Shown here one piece after another: positions 34,647 to 42,739 of a stretch of 64,000 bases of DNA; position 1 is the stretch's first letter; each line of letters opens with the position of its first letter. The position numbers and the translations under genes are program-made. The notes beneath the pieces are model-generated. The model was not told where the DNA came from, did no database searches, and was given only the letters and a program-made list of their open reading frames with translations. The DNA comes from Brevibacillus panacihumi (GTDB taxonomy: Bacteria; Bacillota; Bacilli; Brevibacillales; Brevibacillaceae), in NCBI RefSeq assembly GCF_003710985.1, contig NZ_RHHT01000072.1, positions 1-64,000 on the forward strand, in the 5' to 3' direction.

Positions 34647-35864
34647 CTAGTTTGCGCTCACCTTGCTGCCATCTGTTAAATCATCAGTCGGATTAATTAC
34701 GATCTGATCGTTTTCTTTTACTCCTGATGCGACCACGGACCAGTCTGCTCCGGATTCGCTCACAGATACCTCTACCTGGTGGACCACCCCTTGATCTACC
34801 GTGTAGATGTACTTCTTGTTGTCCTTTTCCACGACAGCGGAAGCAGGCACTTTCGTTCCCTTTTGCGCTTCCCCTTGCAGGTATACTTCTGCTACCATCC
34901 CGGCGCGCAGCAGGCCATCCTGATTATCCAGCCTTACCTTGATCGGGAAAGAGCTGCTGTTGGCATCGGATACAGGGGAGACAAATTCTACCTCTCCGCT
35001 CCACACCTTGTCTGCCATTCCCGCCACTTTCACGTCGACGGTACTGCCGACTTTCACATCGTTGATCATGGCTTGCGGCACGCTTGCCTCTACCTTCACC
35101 TGGTCCATTTTCACCAGAACCAGGAGTGGCGCTCCCGCTCCGGCCATCTCGCCCGGATTCACGTTTTTCTTCGCGACAATCCCAGAGATCGGTGCGTGGA
35201 TAATGGTATTGTCATACCCGTTTTTCGCCATATCCAGGCTTGATTTCAAGCGGGCAACCTCTGCTTCCAGTGCGGCTACGGAATCAGCGGTCGGACCTGC
35301 CTTCGCCAAATCGTACGCCGCTTGGGCCTGCTCGAGACCTGTGCGCGCTTTTTCCGTATCGAGGGTGACGCGTTCCAGCTCTGCCTGGGACAAGGCACCA
35401 GAATCAAAGAGAGCCTTCATCCGCGCATAGTTGTTTTCTGCCACTTTTAATGTAGCTTGTGCCTGCTCCACGGTACTTGCCAGTTGTTGAAGCTGCTGGG
35501 TGCGCGCGCCAGCCTTGGTATCGCGCAGTCTGGCTTCCGCTCCCGCAATCGCCGCCTGCGCCTGGTTAATCTGTTCCTGAAAATCGTTCGCTTCAAGCGT
35601 GACCAGTGTATCTCCCTGTTTTACTACAGAACCTTCCTGTACGGGAACGGTAGCCACCTTCCCCGATACTTTGGAGACCACCTGCACCTCTTCCGCAGCC
35701 ACGACCTTACCGTTCGCTGTCAGACCTGTCTGAACAGAGGCTACTTTCCAAGTTTTCACTGCCAGGTAGGTCTCAGCCGAAGAGGTGGATGACTCGCTGC
35801 AGCCCGCAGCGAATAACGATACAGCCGCTATGAGGAGCCCGAGTGTTTTTGCTGTTTTTTTCAT
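34647..35864 (-). CDS. Efflux adaptor lipoprotein (RND-type membrane fusion protein)
   Basis: The 405-residue lipoprotein has a lipobox (LFAAGC, Cys about 22) and the full membrane-fusion-protein order. A biotinyl-lipoyl half motif (KVSGKVATVPVQEGSVVKQGDTL) comes first, then an alpha-helical hairpin (about 95-210), the second half motif (IIHAPISGIVAKKNVNPGEM), a beta-barrel and a membrane-proximal domain (VPASAVVEKDNKKYIYTVDQG). This type usually partners RND or ABC exporters; here it is in an operon with an EmrB-type MFS and a second, shorter adaptor. Confidence 0.88.
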   Translation of the reverse strand: MKKTAKTLGLLIAAVSLFAAGCSESSTSSAETYLAVKTWKVASVQTGLTANGKVVAAEEVQVVSKVSGKVATVPVQEGSVVKQGDTLVTLEANDFQEQINQAQAAIAGAEARLRDTKAGARTQQLQQLASTVEQAQATLKVAENNYARMKALFDSGALSQAELERVTLDTEKARTGLEQAQAAYDLAKAGPTADSVAALEAEVARLKSSLDMAKNGYDNTIIHAPISGIVAKKNVNPGEMAGAGAPLLVLVKMDQVKVEASVPQAMINDVKVGSTVDVKVAGMADKVWSGEVEFVSPVSDANSSSFPIKVRLDNQDGLLRAGMVAEVYLQGEAQKGTKVPASAVVEKDNKKYIYTVDQGVVHQVEVSVSESGADWSVVASGVKENDQIVINPTDDLTDGSKVSAN

Positions 35865-35869
35865 CCTGT

Positions 35870-36529
35870 TTACCTCTCCTTCACATGCACTTTAATTTCT
35901 GCATTCAAACCAGCCGACAGTTGAATTCCTGCCGTATCATCCAGGGCGATTTTTATCGGGATGCGCTGGGTTACTTTTGTAAAGTTGCCGCTTGTATTGA
36001 CTGCCGGCATCAAGGAAAACATCGAGTTCGTCGCTTGGCCGATCTCGGACAAGTGACCGATCAAGGTCTTTCCAGGATACGCATCCACTTTGATCTCCAC
36101 TTTTTGTCCCAATTTGACGCGTCCGATCTCCGTTTCCTCCAGGTTGGCCGAGACGTACAACTGGCTCTCATCGATAACCAGTGCAACCGTTTGACCAGTC
36201 GAGACGACCTCCCCGACCTTCGCCTGGGTTTTGATTACGGTTCCCGTAATAGGTGCCCGCAGGACGCTGTTTTCCAGCATATTGGCAGCCAAATTGGCGG
36301 TGTCCTGTTGTCCGATCGCCTGGTCTGCGATAACGGTGTCACCCTCTTTGACATCCAGGCTGGTCAGTTTCCCAGTCAATTTGGGCATGACCCGATAGAT
36401 GTCCCCGGATACACGTGCATCCTGCGTTGTGACATAATTCGCACCTTGATACCAGTAATAGTATCCGATCCCTCCGCCGCCTCCGACGAGTAGGAGTAAA
36501 ATGATGTACAATATCAGTTTACGCTTCAT
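35870..36529 (-). CDS. HlyD/EmrA-type membrane fusion protein
   Basis: The 219-residue protein has one N-terminal span (about 5-26) and a short HlyD-type body: DARVSGDIYRVMPKLTGKLTSLDVKEGDTV, a very short hairpin, then SVLRAPITGTVIKTQAKVGEVV and SQLYVSANLEETEIGRVKLGQKVEIKVDAYPG. It is the usual compact partner of Gram-positive EmrB pumps. It lies 10 bases after marR and 5 bases before the larger adaptor gene. Confidence 0.9.
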   Translation of the reverse strand: MKRKLILYIILLLLVGGGGGIGYYYWYQGANYVTTQDARVSGDIYRVMPKLTGKLTSLDVKEGDTVIADQAIGQQDTANLAANMLENSVLRAPITGTVIKTQAKVGEVVSTGQTVALVIDESQLYVSANLEETEIGRVKLGQKVEIKVDAYPGKTLIGHLSEIGQATNSMFSLMPAVNTSGNFTKVTQRIPIKIALDDTAGIQLSAGLNAEIKVHVKER

Positions 36530-36539
36530 CTTTTTCTCC

Positions 36540-36968
36540 TCAGCTTTCTCTCTCTTCGATTTTCTCGAGCAACGTCTCCAATGATTGGATAATATTATTC
36601 AGTTCATCATCCGAAAAGCCTTGAAAACTACGTTTGTAAAATTCCCCTGTAAAAAGATCCACTTCTGCAAACAAATTTTGCAATTTCTCCGTTTTCGATA
36701 TCCAGACGACTCTACGGTCATTCTCGTCCCGGACTCTCGCCACGAATTGTTCCCTCTCAAGCCGATCAATGATCCCAGAAGTTGTACTGTAGGATAAGTC
36801 AACCGCCTTGCTGATATGGCCGATGGTTTTCGGTTCTTCAATGATCTGACGGATCACGACCAGTTGCGGGACGGTAAGACCGTATTTGGCCAACTCTTTG
36901 GTTGCCATGGTGCCCAGCGTTTTATTCAAGCGCTTGAGCAAGTCGCGGATATGCAAAGGCCTGTTCAT
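36540..36968 (-). CDS. MarR-family transcriptional regulator
   Basis: The 142-residue winged-helix dimer has the DNA-binding core TIGHISKAVDLSYSTTSGIIDRLEREQFVARVRDENDRRVVWISKT. The last part is the wing with the conserved DxRxxxxxLT-like DNDRR. I start at ATG 36968, which follows AAAGGAGAG directly. It is first in the efflux operon and a palindrome ATTTCGC-AC-GCGAAAT lies between its promoter and start, so autorepression relieved by drug-like ligands is likely. Confidence 0.92.
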   Translation of the reverse strand: MNRPLHIRDLLKRLNKTLGTMATKELAKYGLTVPQLVVIRQIIEEPKTIGHISKAVDLSYSTTSGIIDRLEREQFVARVRDENDRRVVWISKTEKLQNLFAEVDLFTGEFYKRSFQGFSDDELNNIIQSLETLLEKIEERES

Positions 36969-36991
36969 TTGACTCTCCTTTCTACTCAAAT

Positions 36992-37007
36992 ATTTCGCAC
37001 GCGAAAT
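36992..37007. promoter_or_regulatory. Candidate MarR operator
   Basis: Perfect 7-bp arms ATTTCGC and GCGAAAT with a 2-bp centre, about 8-23 bases downstream of the predicted transcription start of the marR efflux operon. Confidence 0.75.
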
Positions 37008-37021
37008 GAATCACAGCCAAC

Positions 37022-37050
37022 ACTATACGCCTATTTTGGCTGGATGGCAA
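37022..37050 (-). promoter_or_regulatory. SigA promoter of the marR efflux operon
   Basis: Minus strand TTGCCA, 17-base spacer, TATAGT; start near 37015. Confidence 0.65.
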
Positions 37051-37082
37051 CTATTTCTTTTCTTCAAAAGTGTAGAAAAGTA

Positions 37083-37118
37083 CAAAAAACAGCACATCCT
37101 CTGTTCAGGGTGCTGTTT
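37083..37118 (-). terminator. Terminator of the VanW gene
   Basis: Stem AAACAGCAC/GTGCTGTTT, with TTTTTTG following on the minus strand; it overlaps the last codons of the VanW gene. Confidence 0.7.
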
Positions 37119-38058
37119 GATCCGTAATGGAGGGATTTACTGATTCTTCCTCTGGTACTTGGTCCTGCACGCTTGGGACATCACGCGGATCGTATTCCAG
37201 TTCCTGGAAGGAATGAATGGATACAAACATCTGTCCGTGAGCTGACCTCGCCTTGATCAGGACTGGATAGGCGTATTTGTTCTGGAAAACAAAGTCGGGA
37301 CCATCCCAGCTTACGGTTGCATCTCGGCCGGGTGGGACATAAGCGACGTGGCGGCTGTGCGAGTAGCGTTGGAGAATGTGCAGTCCTGCCTTGTCGACCG
37401 CATTGAACAGCGTAGAGGAGACCTGGCAAATCCCCCCGCCAATTCCTTCTGAAAGCTCGCCGCGTACAATGACCGGAGCTTGCAAATACCCTTTTGCCAG
37501 CGTTCGTTTGCCGACTACTTTATTGAAAGAAAAAATTTCTCCCGGAAGCAGAACGTAGTTGTGGATAGCCTTGGAGGCAAGCATGATATTATGCGAGCGG
37601 TTCTTGTTCCCGCTGTTATAGTACGTGATATACCTTCCGATCGTTTTTTTTTGCACCTGTTTGAGCAAAGCCTGATCTACCTTTGGATGAACCTCCCGAA
37701 AAGGTATCTTGAGCCCTTTTGCTCCGGCACCATAGTAATAATGGTATACCTGCGAGAGGAATTCTTGTCGATCCAGCCGGCGACCCTTTTGCTCCGGCAC
37801 GATTCTGCCGCTGTCGGAGATGGTTGCGTTGATCGGCTCCCGGTAGCTGAGCTTGTCCAGTTCGTCTATGACGGATTCCAGGTGATTGACATCCACCAGC
37901 GGTACACCAGAAAATGGAAGCGTATAATCCTCCCGATTCAATACCGCGACCGTCTTGCCTTCCAGCTCTACCTCAAATAGATCAGTCGGGTCCAAGGGAG
38001 CGGCTATCAGCAGCATCGCCAGAGTCAAAGAAAAACCCATCCGGCTGCTCACCTCCTT
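37105..38058 (-). CDS. VanW-family exported protein
   Basis: The 317-residue protein has a hydrophobic N-terminus (MGFSLTLAMLLIAAP), a PG_binding_4-like middle and a VanW domain (about 155-290). The VanW domain shows YYNSGNKNRSHNIMLASKAIHNYVLLPGEIFSFN, GIGGGICQVSSTLFNA and HSRHVAYVPPGRDATVSW. VanW proteins occur with vancomycin-resistance and wall genes, but their activity is unknown. The start at 38058 is chosen because AAGGAGGTG lies about 9 bases upstream; earlier in-frame ATGs exist at 38091 and 38109. Confidence 0.85.
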   Translation of the reverse strand, partial: KEVSSRMGFSLTLAMLLIAAPLDPTDLFEVELEGKTVAVLNREDYTLPFSGVPLVDVNHLESVIDELDKLSYREPINATISDSGRIVPEQKGRRLDRQEFLSQVYHYYYGAGAKGLKIPFREVHPKVDQALLKQVQKKTIGRYITYYNSGNKNRSHNIMLASKAIHNYVLLPGEIFSFNKVVGKRTLAKGYLQAPVIVRGELSEGIGGGICQVSSTLFNAVDKAGLHILQRYSHSRHVAYVPPGRDATVSWDGPDFVFQNKYAYPVLIKARSAHGQMFVSIHSFQELEYDPRDVPSVQDQVPEEESVNPSITDQTAP

Positions 38059-38105
38059 CCCCTGTAGTATGAGCAGTCGAACGGGTTTCATTCGATATGT
38101 CACGA

Positions 38106-39194
38106 TCAATGATCGCTCATCAATACACTTGTAATCTCCTGACCTATTGCATGCAGCCGCGTCTGATCGACCGCTTCCAGGTAGACCGCATTCAGTTGCT
38201 CACGTCTGTTTTTCGCTTCTACGAGATAACCTGTCGCTTCTTTTACCTTTTTCGTATAGCGAGTCTTGATTTTCTCAATTTCTTCGCTGTAGCGTTCGTC
38301 TGTTCCCGGTGTAATGGCCAAGGTGTACATATCGATGATCTCGTCTGTCTCCTTGTTGGGAAAATACTCGTGCGGCGCTGTGCTGTCGAAGATCGCCACG
38401 CTTTTTTCCGGAAAGATCACCATATCCAGACTGTTCGGGTCGAGACCGCAATGGTACACCTCGACATCGTATCCCTTTCTCTCCGCCTCGCTGACCAGTT
38501 TTTTCAGCATCGTCGACTTGCCAGAACCTGGCCGCCCTTTGATAAAATAGCGTTTCTCCAGATGATCGGTAAGCTTCATGATGTGGTCAACAGGTCCTGC
38601 AGGAGTCGCTGCCCCCAGGTACATGCGGCGGCAGCGGGATGTCTTGCCCAATTTGTCTGACCCGAAAAATTGCTGCTTCAATTCTTCTGTGATCTGATTC
38701 GCCTTCTCCCGATCCAGGCTGCCGATGTAGATGCCCTCCCATTCGTCGTGGATGCGCAGCGCCTCCCCATAAGCCTCATAAGCCTGCTGGTTGTAGCGAA
38801 AAATCTCCTCATACCATCGGGCGATCTGCTCCCTGTGCGGGGCAAGACGGTCGGGGATTAGTGCGGTCTGCAAATTGACATGGATCTCCGTCAGACCCGG
38901 TCCCTTTGGTCTCCACACGCGGGGATAGCTGTGGTCCATGATCGCGACTCTGCGTTTGGGCAGTACCACTCCGTCAAACTGTCCATTCATAAAAGGGGAA
39001 TGAATCCATTCCACCTGATCTGTCCGTGTTTGCAGCTCTTTTCCCATCTTCTCAATCAAGGCGGACGTAATGCCCTCCACGACACCTGTCAGCAAGTAGA
39101 CGCGGTCCATGTCCGCCAGCACGGATTCGTACAAGGTCCGATACCCTCTGGCTGTGTTGCCCGCCGCGTAGATATGGCGTTCTGCTGCTGTCAT
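38106..39194 (-). CDS. Twin P-loop-fold NTPase-like protein (PRK06851-type)
   Basis: A 362-residue soluble protein made of two similar halves. The C-terminal half (about 185-362) has an intact Walker A GRPGSGKST and continues VYHCGLDPNSLDMVIFPEKSVAIFDSTAPHEY. The N-terminal half (about 1-180) shows the same order, RVYLLTG...VEWIHSPFMNGQFDGVVLPKRRVAIMDHSYPRVW, but its P-loop position reads TGVVEGITS without GKS/T. Both halves then carry a helical segment rich in E, K and R. Similar proteins exist in Bacilli as uncharacterised ATPases. ATG 39194 has GGAGGG 6 bases upstream. Function unknown; nucleotide binding by the C-terminal half is inferred. Confidence 0.82.
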   Translation of the reverse strand: MTAAERHIYAAGNTARGYRTLYESVLADMDRVYLLTGVVEGITSALIEKMGKELQTRTDQVEWIHSPFMNGQFDGVVLPKRRVAIMDHSYPRVWRPKGPGLTEIHVNLQTALIPDRLAPHREQIARWYEEIFRYNQQAYEAYGEALRIHDEWEGIYIGSLDREKANQITEELKQQFFGSDKLGKTSRCRRMYLGAATPAGPVDHIMKLTDHLEKRYFIKGRPGSGKSTMLKKLVSEAERKGYDVEVYHCGLDPNSLDMVIFPEKSVAIFDSTAPHEYFPNKETDEIIDMYTLAITPGTDERYSEEIEKIKTRYTKKVKEATGYLVEAKNRREQLNAVYLEAVDQTRLHAIGQEITSVLMSDH

Positions 39195-39335
39195 CCTGAT
39201 CCCTCCTGCTGCTTCGTCAAACATTTCTTGTACGCTCTATCCTATGCAGGCATGCCGCGATGGGCGTCTGTCTCGTATCAAATATCTTGTTGCGAGTGTT
39301 CAGCTGTCTTGGTGGGCTTCCCCCTGCGAAGATAG

Positions 39336-39364
39336 AAAAAAGCCGCTGGCGTACCCAACGGCTT
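39336..39364 (-). terminator. Terminator of the phoP-phoR-phoU operon
   Basis: Minus-strand stem GCCGTTGG/CCAGCGGC (one G-U pair) with a 5-base loop, followed by TTTTTTC. Confidence 0.75.
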
Positions 39365-39378
39365 CCTTCTTTGCTTAT

Positions 39379-40035
39379 TTACTGATTCAAGTCGGTCATT
39401 TTCCCAGTCTTCATGTAGATGATCCACTCGCAAATATTGGTCACATGGTCGGCGATCCGCTCCAGGTATTGCGCTACCAGCAAAAGATGAGTGGCTTGCG
39501 AGATCGAATCGCTGTTCCTTGTCATGAGAGCAATCAGATCGCGGAAGATCGTCGAGTACAGCTTGTCGACGACGTCATCGCGGGCCGCAATTTTCTCAGC
39601 CTCTTCCTTGTCGCGGGCGATGTAGGCGTTCAGGGAGTCGCGGACCATCTGCTTGACATGTTCACCCATCAAAGGAATGTCGATCAAGGGCTTGATGTAC
39701 GCCTCATTCATCAGTCGGCGTGTGGTCTTGGCGATCGACACGGCATGGTCGCCCATCCGCTCCAGATCCGTCACCAGCTTGAGCATCGTCCCCAAGCGGC
39801 GCAAATCATGTCCGACCGGCTGCTGCAAGGCAATCAATTGGAAGCAGCCGCCCTCAATCTCGTGTTCAAGCTCATTGATCAGCCGATCATTGGCTACCAC
39901 TTCATCCGCCAAGGGGATATCTCTTTCTACCAGGCTTTTAATGGACTTGTGTATCGCTTCTTCTACCAGTGTCCCCATCGTCATCAGCTTGCGATGCAGC
40001 ACATCAAGTTGTTCTTCATAGGCATGACGCGTCAT
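39379..40035 (-). CDS. phoU: Phosphate signalling protein PhoU
   Basis: The 218-residue protein has two PhoU three-helix repeats (about 10-100 and 115-205). Repeat 1 shows VANDRLINELEHEIEGGCFQLIALQQPVGHDLRRLGTMLKLVTDLERMGDHAVSIAK; repeat 2 shows LLVAQYLERIADHVTNICEWIIYMKTG. The E/DxxxD metal-cluster motifs are present in each. PhoU links phosphate-transporter state to PhoR activity. Here it directly follows phoPR (78 bases) and ends at the operon terminator; GGAGGGGG lies 7 bases before its ATG. Confidence 0.95.
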   Translation of the reverse strand: MTRHAYEEQLDVLHRKLMTMGTLVEEAIHKSIKSLVERDIPLADEVVANDRLINELEHEIEGGCFQLIALQQPVGHDLRRLGTMLKLVTDLERMGDHAVSIAKTTRRLMNEAYIKPLIDIPLMGEHVKQMVRDSLNAYIARDKEEAEKIAARDDVVDKLYSTIFRDLIALMTRNSDSISQATHLLLVAQYLERIADHVTNICEWIIYMKTGKMTDLNQ

Positions 40036-40113
40036 GCGGTTTCCCCCTCCAAAACGGATCTCATCACCACTGTATATGGCAATTGTCTAGCCAGCATGAA
40101 GGGATTGTGTTCT

Positions 40114-41889
40114 TTACGTAAATTTTTTGACACCTGGCAGAAGAATGGTAAATGTCGTCCCTTTTCCTTCCACGCTGTCGACAAAAATCTGTCCGTTCAA
40201 ATTGTCGATCAGGTGCTTGACGATGGCCAGACCGAGGCCCGTACCTCCCGAGTCGCGGCTTCGTGCTTTGTCCACTCGGTAAAAGCGCTCAAAGATCCGC
40301 GGAATATCCTTCTCCGGTATGCCGATTCCCGTATCGATTACTTGCAATTTCAGCTGCTGCTGCGTGACCTCGGTCTTGATCGTAATCCTGCCGTTCTCCG
40401 GCGTGTACGCAACCGCATTCGCCAGCAAATTGAGGATGATCTGCTGCAGGCAGTCTTTATCGGTCATCATCCAGATCTCGGGCGTCTCGTCCGGACAGGT
40501 AATGGTCAGATGCTTGCGTTGGGCGGACTCCTGAACGATGGTCACAGCCGAGGAAATCACCTCCTGGACATGGACACTCTCCATTTGCAGAGGAATCCGC
40601 TTCTGCTCGATCTTGGACAGATCGAGAATGTCGCGAATCATCCGGTAGAGCCGTTCGCTCTCATCGGAAATGATCTGTAAAAAGTTGCGGCATGTTTCCT
40701 CATCCTGCATCGCTCCATCCAGCAGCGTCTCCGTAAAGCCCTTGATCGAGGTAATCGGCGTGCGCAACTCATGGGAGACGTTGGCGACGAAGTCACTGCG
40801 CATCTTCTCCAGGCGGCGGATCTCCGTGATGTCGTGCAGCACGACCACGACCCCTTTGGACTCCCCTTTGAAGTTGATATACGGAGCAAAGTTGACGTCC
40901 AGGATGCGCTCATGCGGGTAGTAGATGTGGACCTCCTGGCGAAACTTCTCCTTTTTGTCCAGACAACGGTCGATGTACTGGCTTAGCCCGAAGCTTTTTC
41001 CTGCCTCGATGTGCAGCTTGCCCACTACATCATGCCCGGGGGTCCCCAGCATTTTCTCAACGGCTGGGTTTACGAGCATGATCCGGCGATGCTCCGAGAT
41101 GAAAATAACCCCGCTCGTCATGTTGTTCAGCACCCCGGACAGGCGCTGCTGATTTTCCGAGATCTCGTACATTTGCTGCTCCAGGCTGGAAGCCATAAAG
41201 TTGATTGCTCCCGCAAGCTGGCCGATCTCGTCCTTGGCTTTGATGCGCACTCTGCTTTCAAACTGGCGCTGTGTGATGTTCCCGGCTACCCGGGTAATCT
41301 CCTCAATCGGCCGAATAATCGAAAAGGATATGCGGGAAACAACCAGCGAGCCGATGATGAGCGTCACCAGCAGCCCCGTAAACAAGCTGTACCACATGTT
41401 GTGCACCGTATCCGTGATATCGCGGATGGACATCGCGGAGCGCACCGCTCCGATCGTCTTGTCTCCTTGCTGCACTGGCACTGCCACATAGATCATCTCT
41501 TCTTCAAGCGTCTCGCTGTAGCGGCGCGAGATCCCCGTCTCTCCCGCCAAGGCCGATTGGAACTCCGGTCGGTCCAGATGATTCTCCATTTTTTGAAACC
41601 GGGAGTAGTTGTCGTATAGCACGCTGCCGTCGCGATTGATGACAGTGACCCGTACTTCTTCCGCAGGCGCGATCTGCTCCACCTGCTCGGCCAGATTTCC
41701 CTCATGAGAGAAAACTTCGGGAAAACGCACCACCTGTGCGACCAGCCTCGACTCCCGTAACAAGAGCTGGTGCAGGGACTGGAGATAGGCATTCTCCAAT
41801 ACCTTGGCAAAATAGAGGCCCATCAACAGCAAAACCAACGAAATCAAGCCGAGGATCGTCAAGGTGAGTTTGATGCGAAAACGAGTCAA
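40114..41889 (-). CDS. phoR: Phosphate-response sensor histidine kinase PhoR
   Basis: A 591-residue membrane kinase. TM1 is at about 8-28, with an extracytoplasmic PAS-like sensor at about 30-160. TM2 is at about 165-188, HAMP at 188-240 and a cytoplasmic PAS at about 245-350. The DHp domain phospho-His is in FVANVSHELRTPI (His about 374), and HATPase has NLLANAVAYTPENG, DTGIGIPEKDIPRIFERFYRV and GGTGLGLAIVKHLI. TTG 41889 follows GGGAGG by 7 bases. It lies 15 bases after phoP, as in B. subtilis. Confidence 0.95.
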   Translation of the reverse strand: MTRFRIKLTLTILGLISLVLLLMGLYFAKVLENAYLQSLHQLLLRESRLVAQVVRFPEVFSHEGNLAEQVEQIAPAEEVRVTVINRDGSVLYDNYSRFQKMENHLDRPEFQSALAGETGISRRYSETLEEEMIYVAVPVQQGDKTIGAVRSAMSIRDITDTVHNMWYSLFTGLLVTLIIGSLVVSRISFSIIRPIEEITRVAGNITQRQFESRVRIKAKDEIGQLAGAINFMASSLEQQMYEISENQQRLSGVLNNMTSGVIFISEHRRIMLVNPAVEKMLGTPGHDVVGKLHIEAGKSFGLSQYIDRCLDKKEKFRQEVHIYYPHERILDVNFAPYINFKGESKGVVVVLHDITEIRRLEKMRSDFVANVSHELRTPITSIKGFTETLLDGAMQDEETCRNFLQIISDESERLYRMIRDILDLSKIEQKRIPLQMESVHVQEVISSAVTIVQESAQRKHLTITCPDETPEIWMMTDKDCLQQIILNLLANAVAYTPENGRITIKTEVTQQQLKLQVIDTGIGIPEKDIPRIFERFYRVDKARSRDSGGTGLGLAIVKHLIDNLNGQIFVDSVEGKGTTFTILLPGVKKFT

Positions 41890-41904
41890 TGTCCGGCCTC
41901 CCGT

Positions 41905-42600
41905 TTACCCTTCCAATTTATAGCCAAGCCCGCGTACGGTTTTGATATAGCGTGGGTTTTTCGTATCGTCTTCCAGCTTTTCCCGAAGATGGCTCACGTG
42001 GACGTCCACAATACGCGAATCGCCGATAAAATCGTAATTCCAGACAGCATTGAGCAACTGGTCGCGAGTCAAGACCCGCCCCTGGTGATTGGCCAGGTAA
42101 AGCAGCAGCTCGAATTCCTTCGGTGTCAGCTCCACTTTGGTGTCTTGGCGATATACCTCGTACTTTTCCGGATAGATGCGGATTTCTCCCATCGCGATCA
42201 CCAGATGCTCCGGAGATGGAGCTGCTTCAGGGGTCACCTGGATCCGGCGCAGGATCGCCTTCACGCGGGCGATCACCTCACGCGGGCTGAACGGCTTCGT
42301 CAGGTAGTCATCCGCCCCCAGCTCCAAGCCGATTATTTTATCCAATTCGTCATCTTTGGCCGTCAGCATGAGAATTGGCGTGAGAATTTTCTCTTGTCGC
42401 AGTGTCTTGCATACATCCATTCCATCCATCTTTGGCAGCATCAGATCGAGAATGATAAAATCCGGCTGTTCACTTTTCACCATGTCCAGCGCCTGCATTC
42501 CATCAAAAGCAGTCACCACTTCGTATCCTGATTTTTCCAAATTGAATTGTAACAGCTTCACAATGGACACTTCGTCATCCACGACCAAGATTTTTGTCAT
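41905..42600 (-). CDS. phoP: Phosphate-response regulator PhoP
   Basis: A 231-residue OmpR-type response regulator. Receiver domain 1-115 with the acidic pair near 8-9 and phospho-acceptor Asp about 52 in IILDLMLPKMDG; winged-helix DNA-binding domain at about 130-230 (ELTPKEFELLLYLANHQGRVLTRDQLLNAVWNYDFIGDSRIVDVHVSHLREKLE). It heads the phoP-phoR-phoU unit downstream of mdh, from which it is separated by a terminator. No clear Pho-box repeat was seen in the 140 bases before it. Confidence 0.95.
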   Translation of the reverse strand: MTKILVVDDEVSIVKLLQFNLEKSGYEVVTAFDGMQALDMVKSEQPDFIILDLMLPKMDGMDVCKTLRQEKILTPILMLTAKDDELDKIIGLELGADDYLTKPFSPREVIARVKAILRRIQVTPEAAPSPEHLVIAMGEIRIYPEKYEVYRQDTKVELTPKEFELLLYLANHQGRVLTRDQLLNAVWNYDFIGDSRIVDVHVSHLREKLEDDTKNPRYIKTVRGLGYKLEG

Positions 42601-42687
42601 TTTCGTATTTTCCCCCTAGAATGCCAATGTTTCCTCTCCAGTCTGCCAATTGGGGGGGAGGAAGACAAGTAATTTTTTTGTAAAGAT

Positions 42688-42722
42688 GTAAAAAGGACGC
42701 CCCTCACGTGAAGGACGTCCTT
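42688..42722 (-). terminator. Terminator of citZ-icd-mdh
   Basis: Minus-strand stem AAGGACG/CGTCCTT with an internal pairing region, followed by TTTTTA, 17 bases after the mdh stop. Confidence 0.7.
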
Positions 42723-42739
42723 AGGTTTGGTACTTTTGC

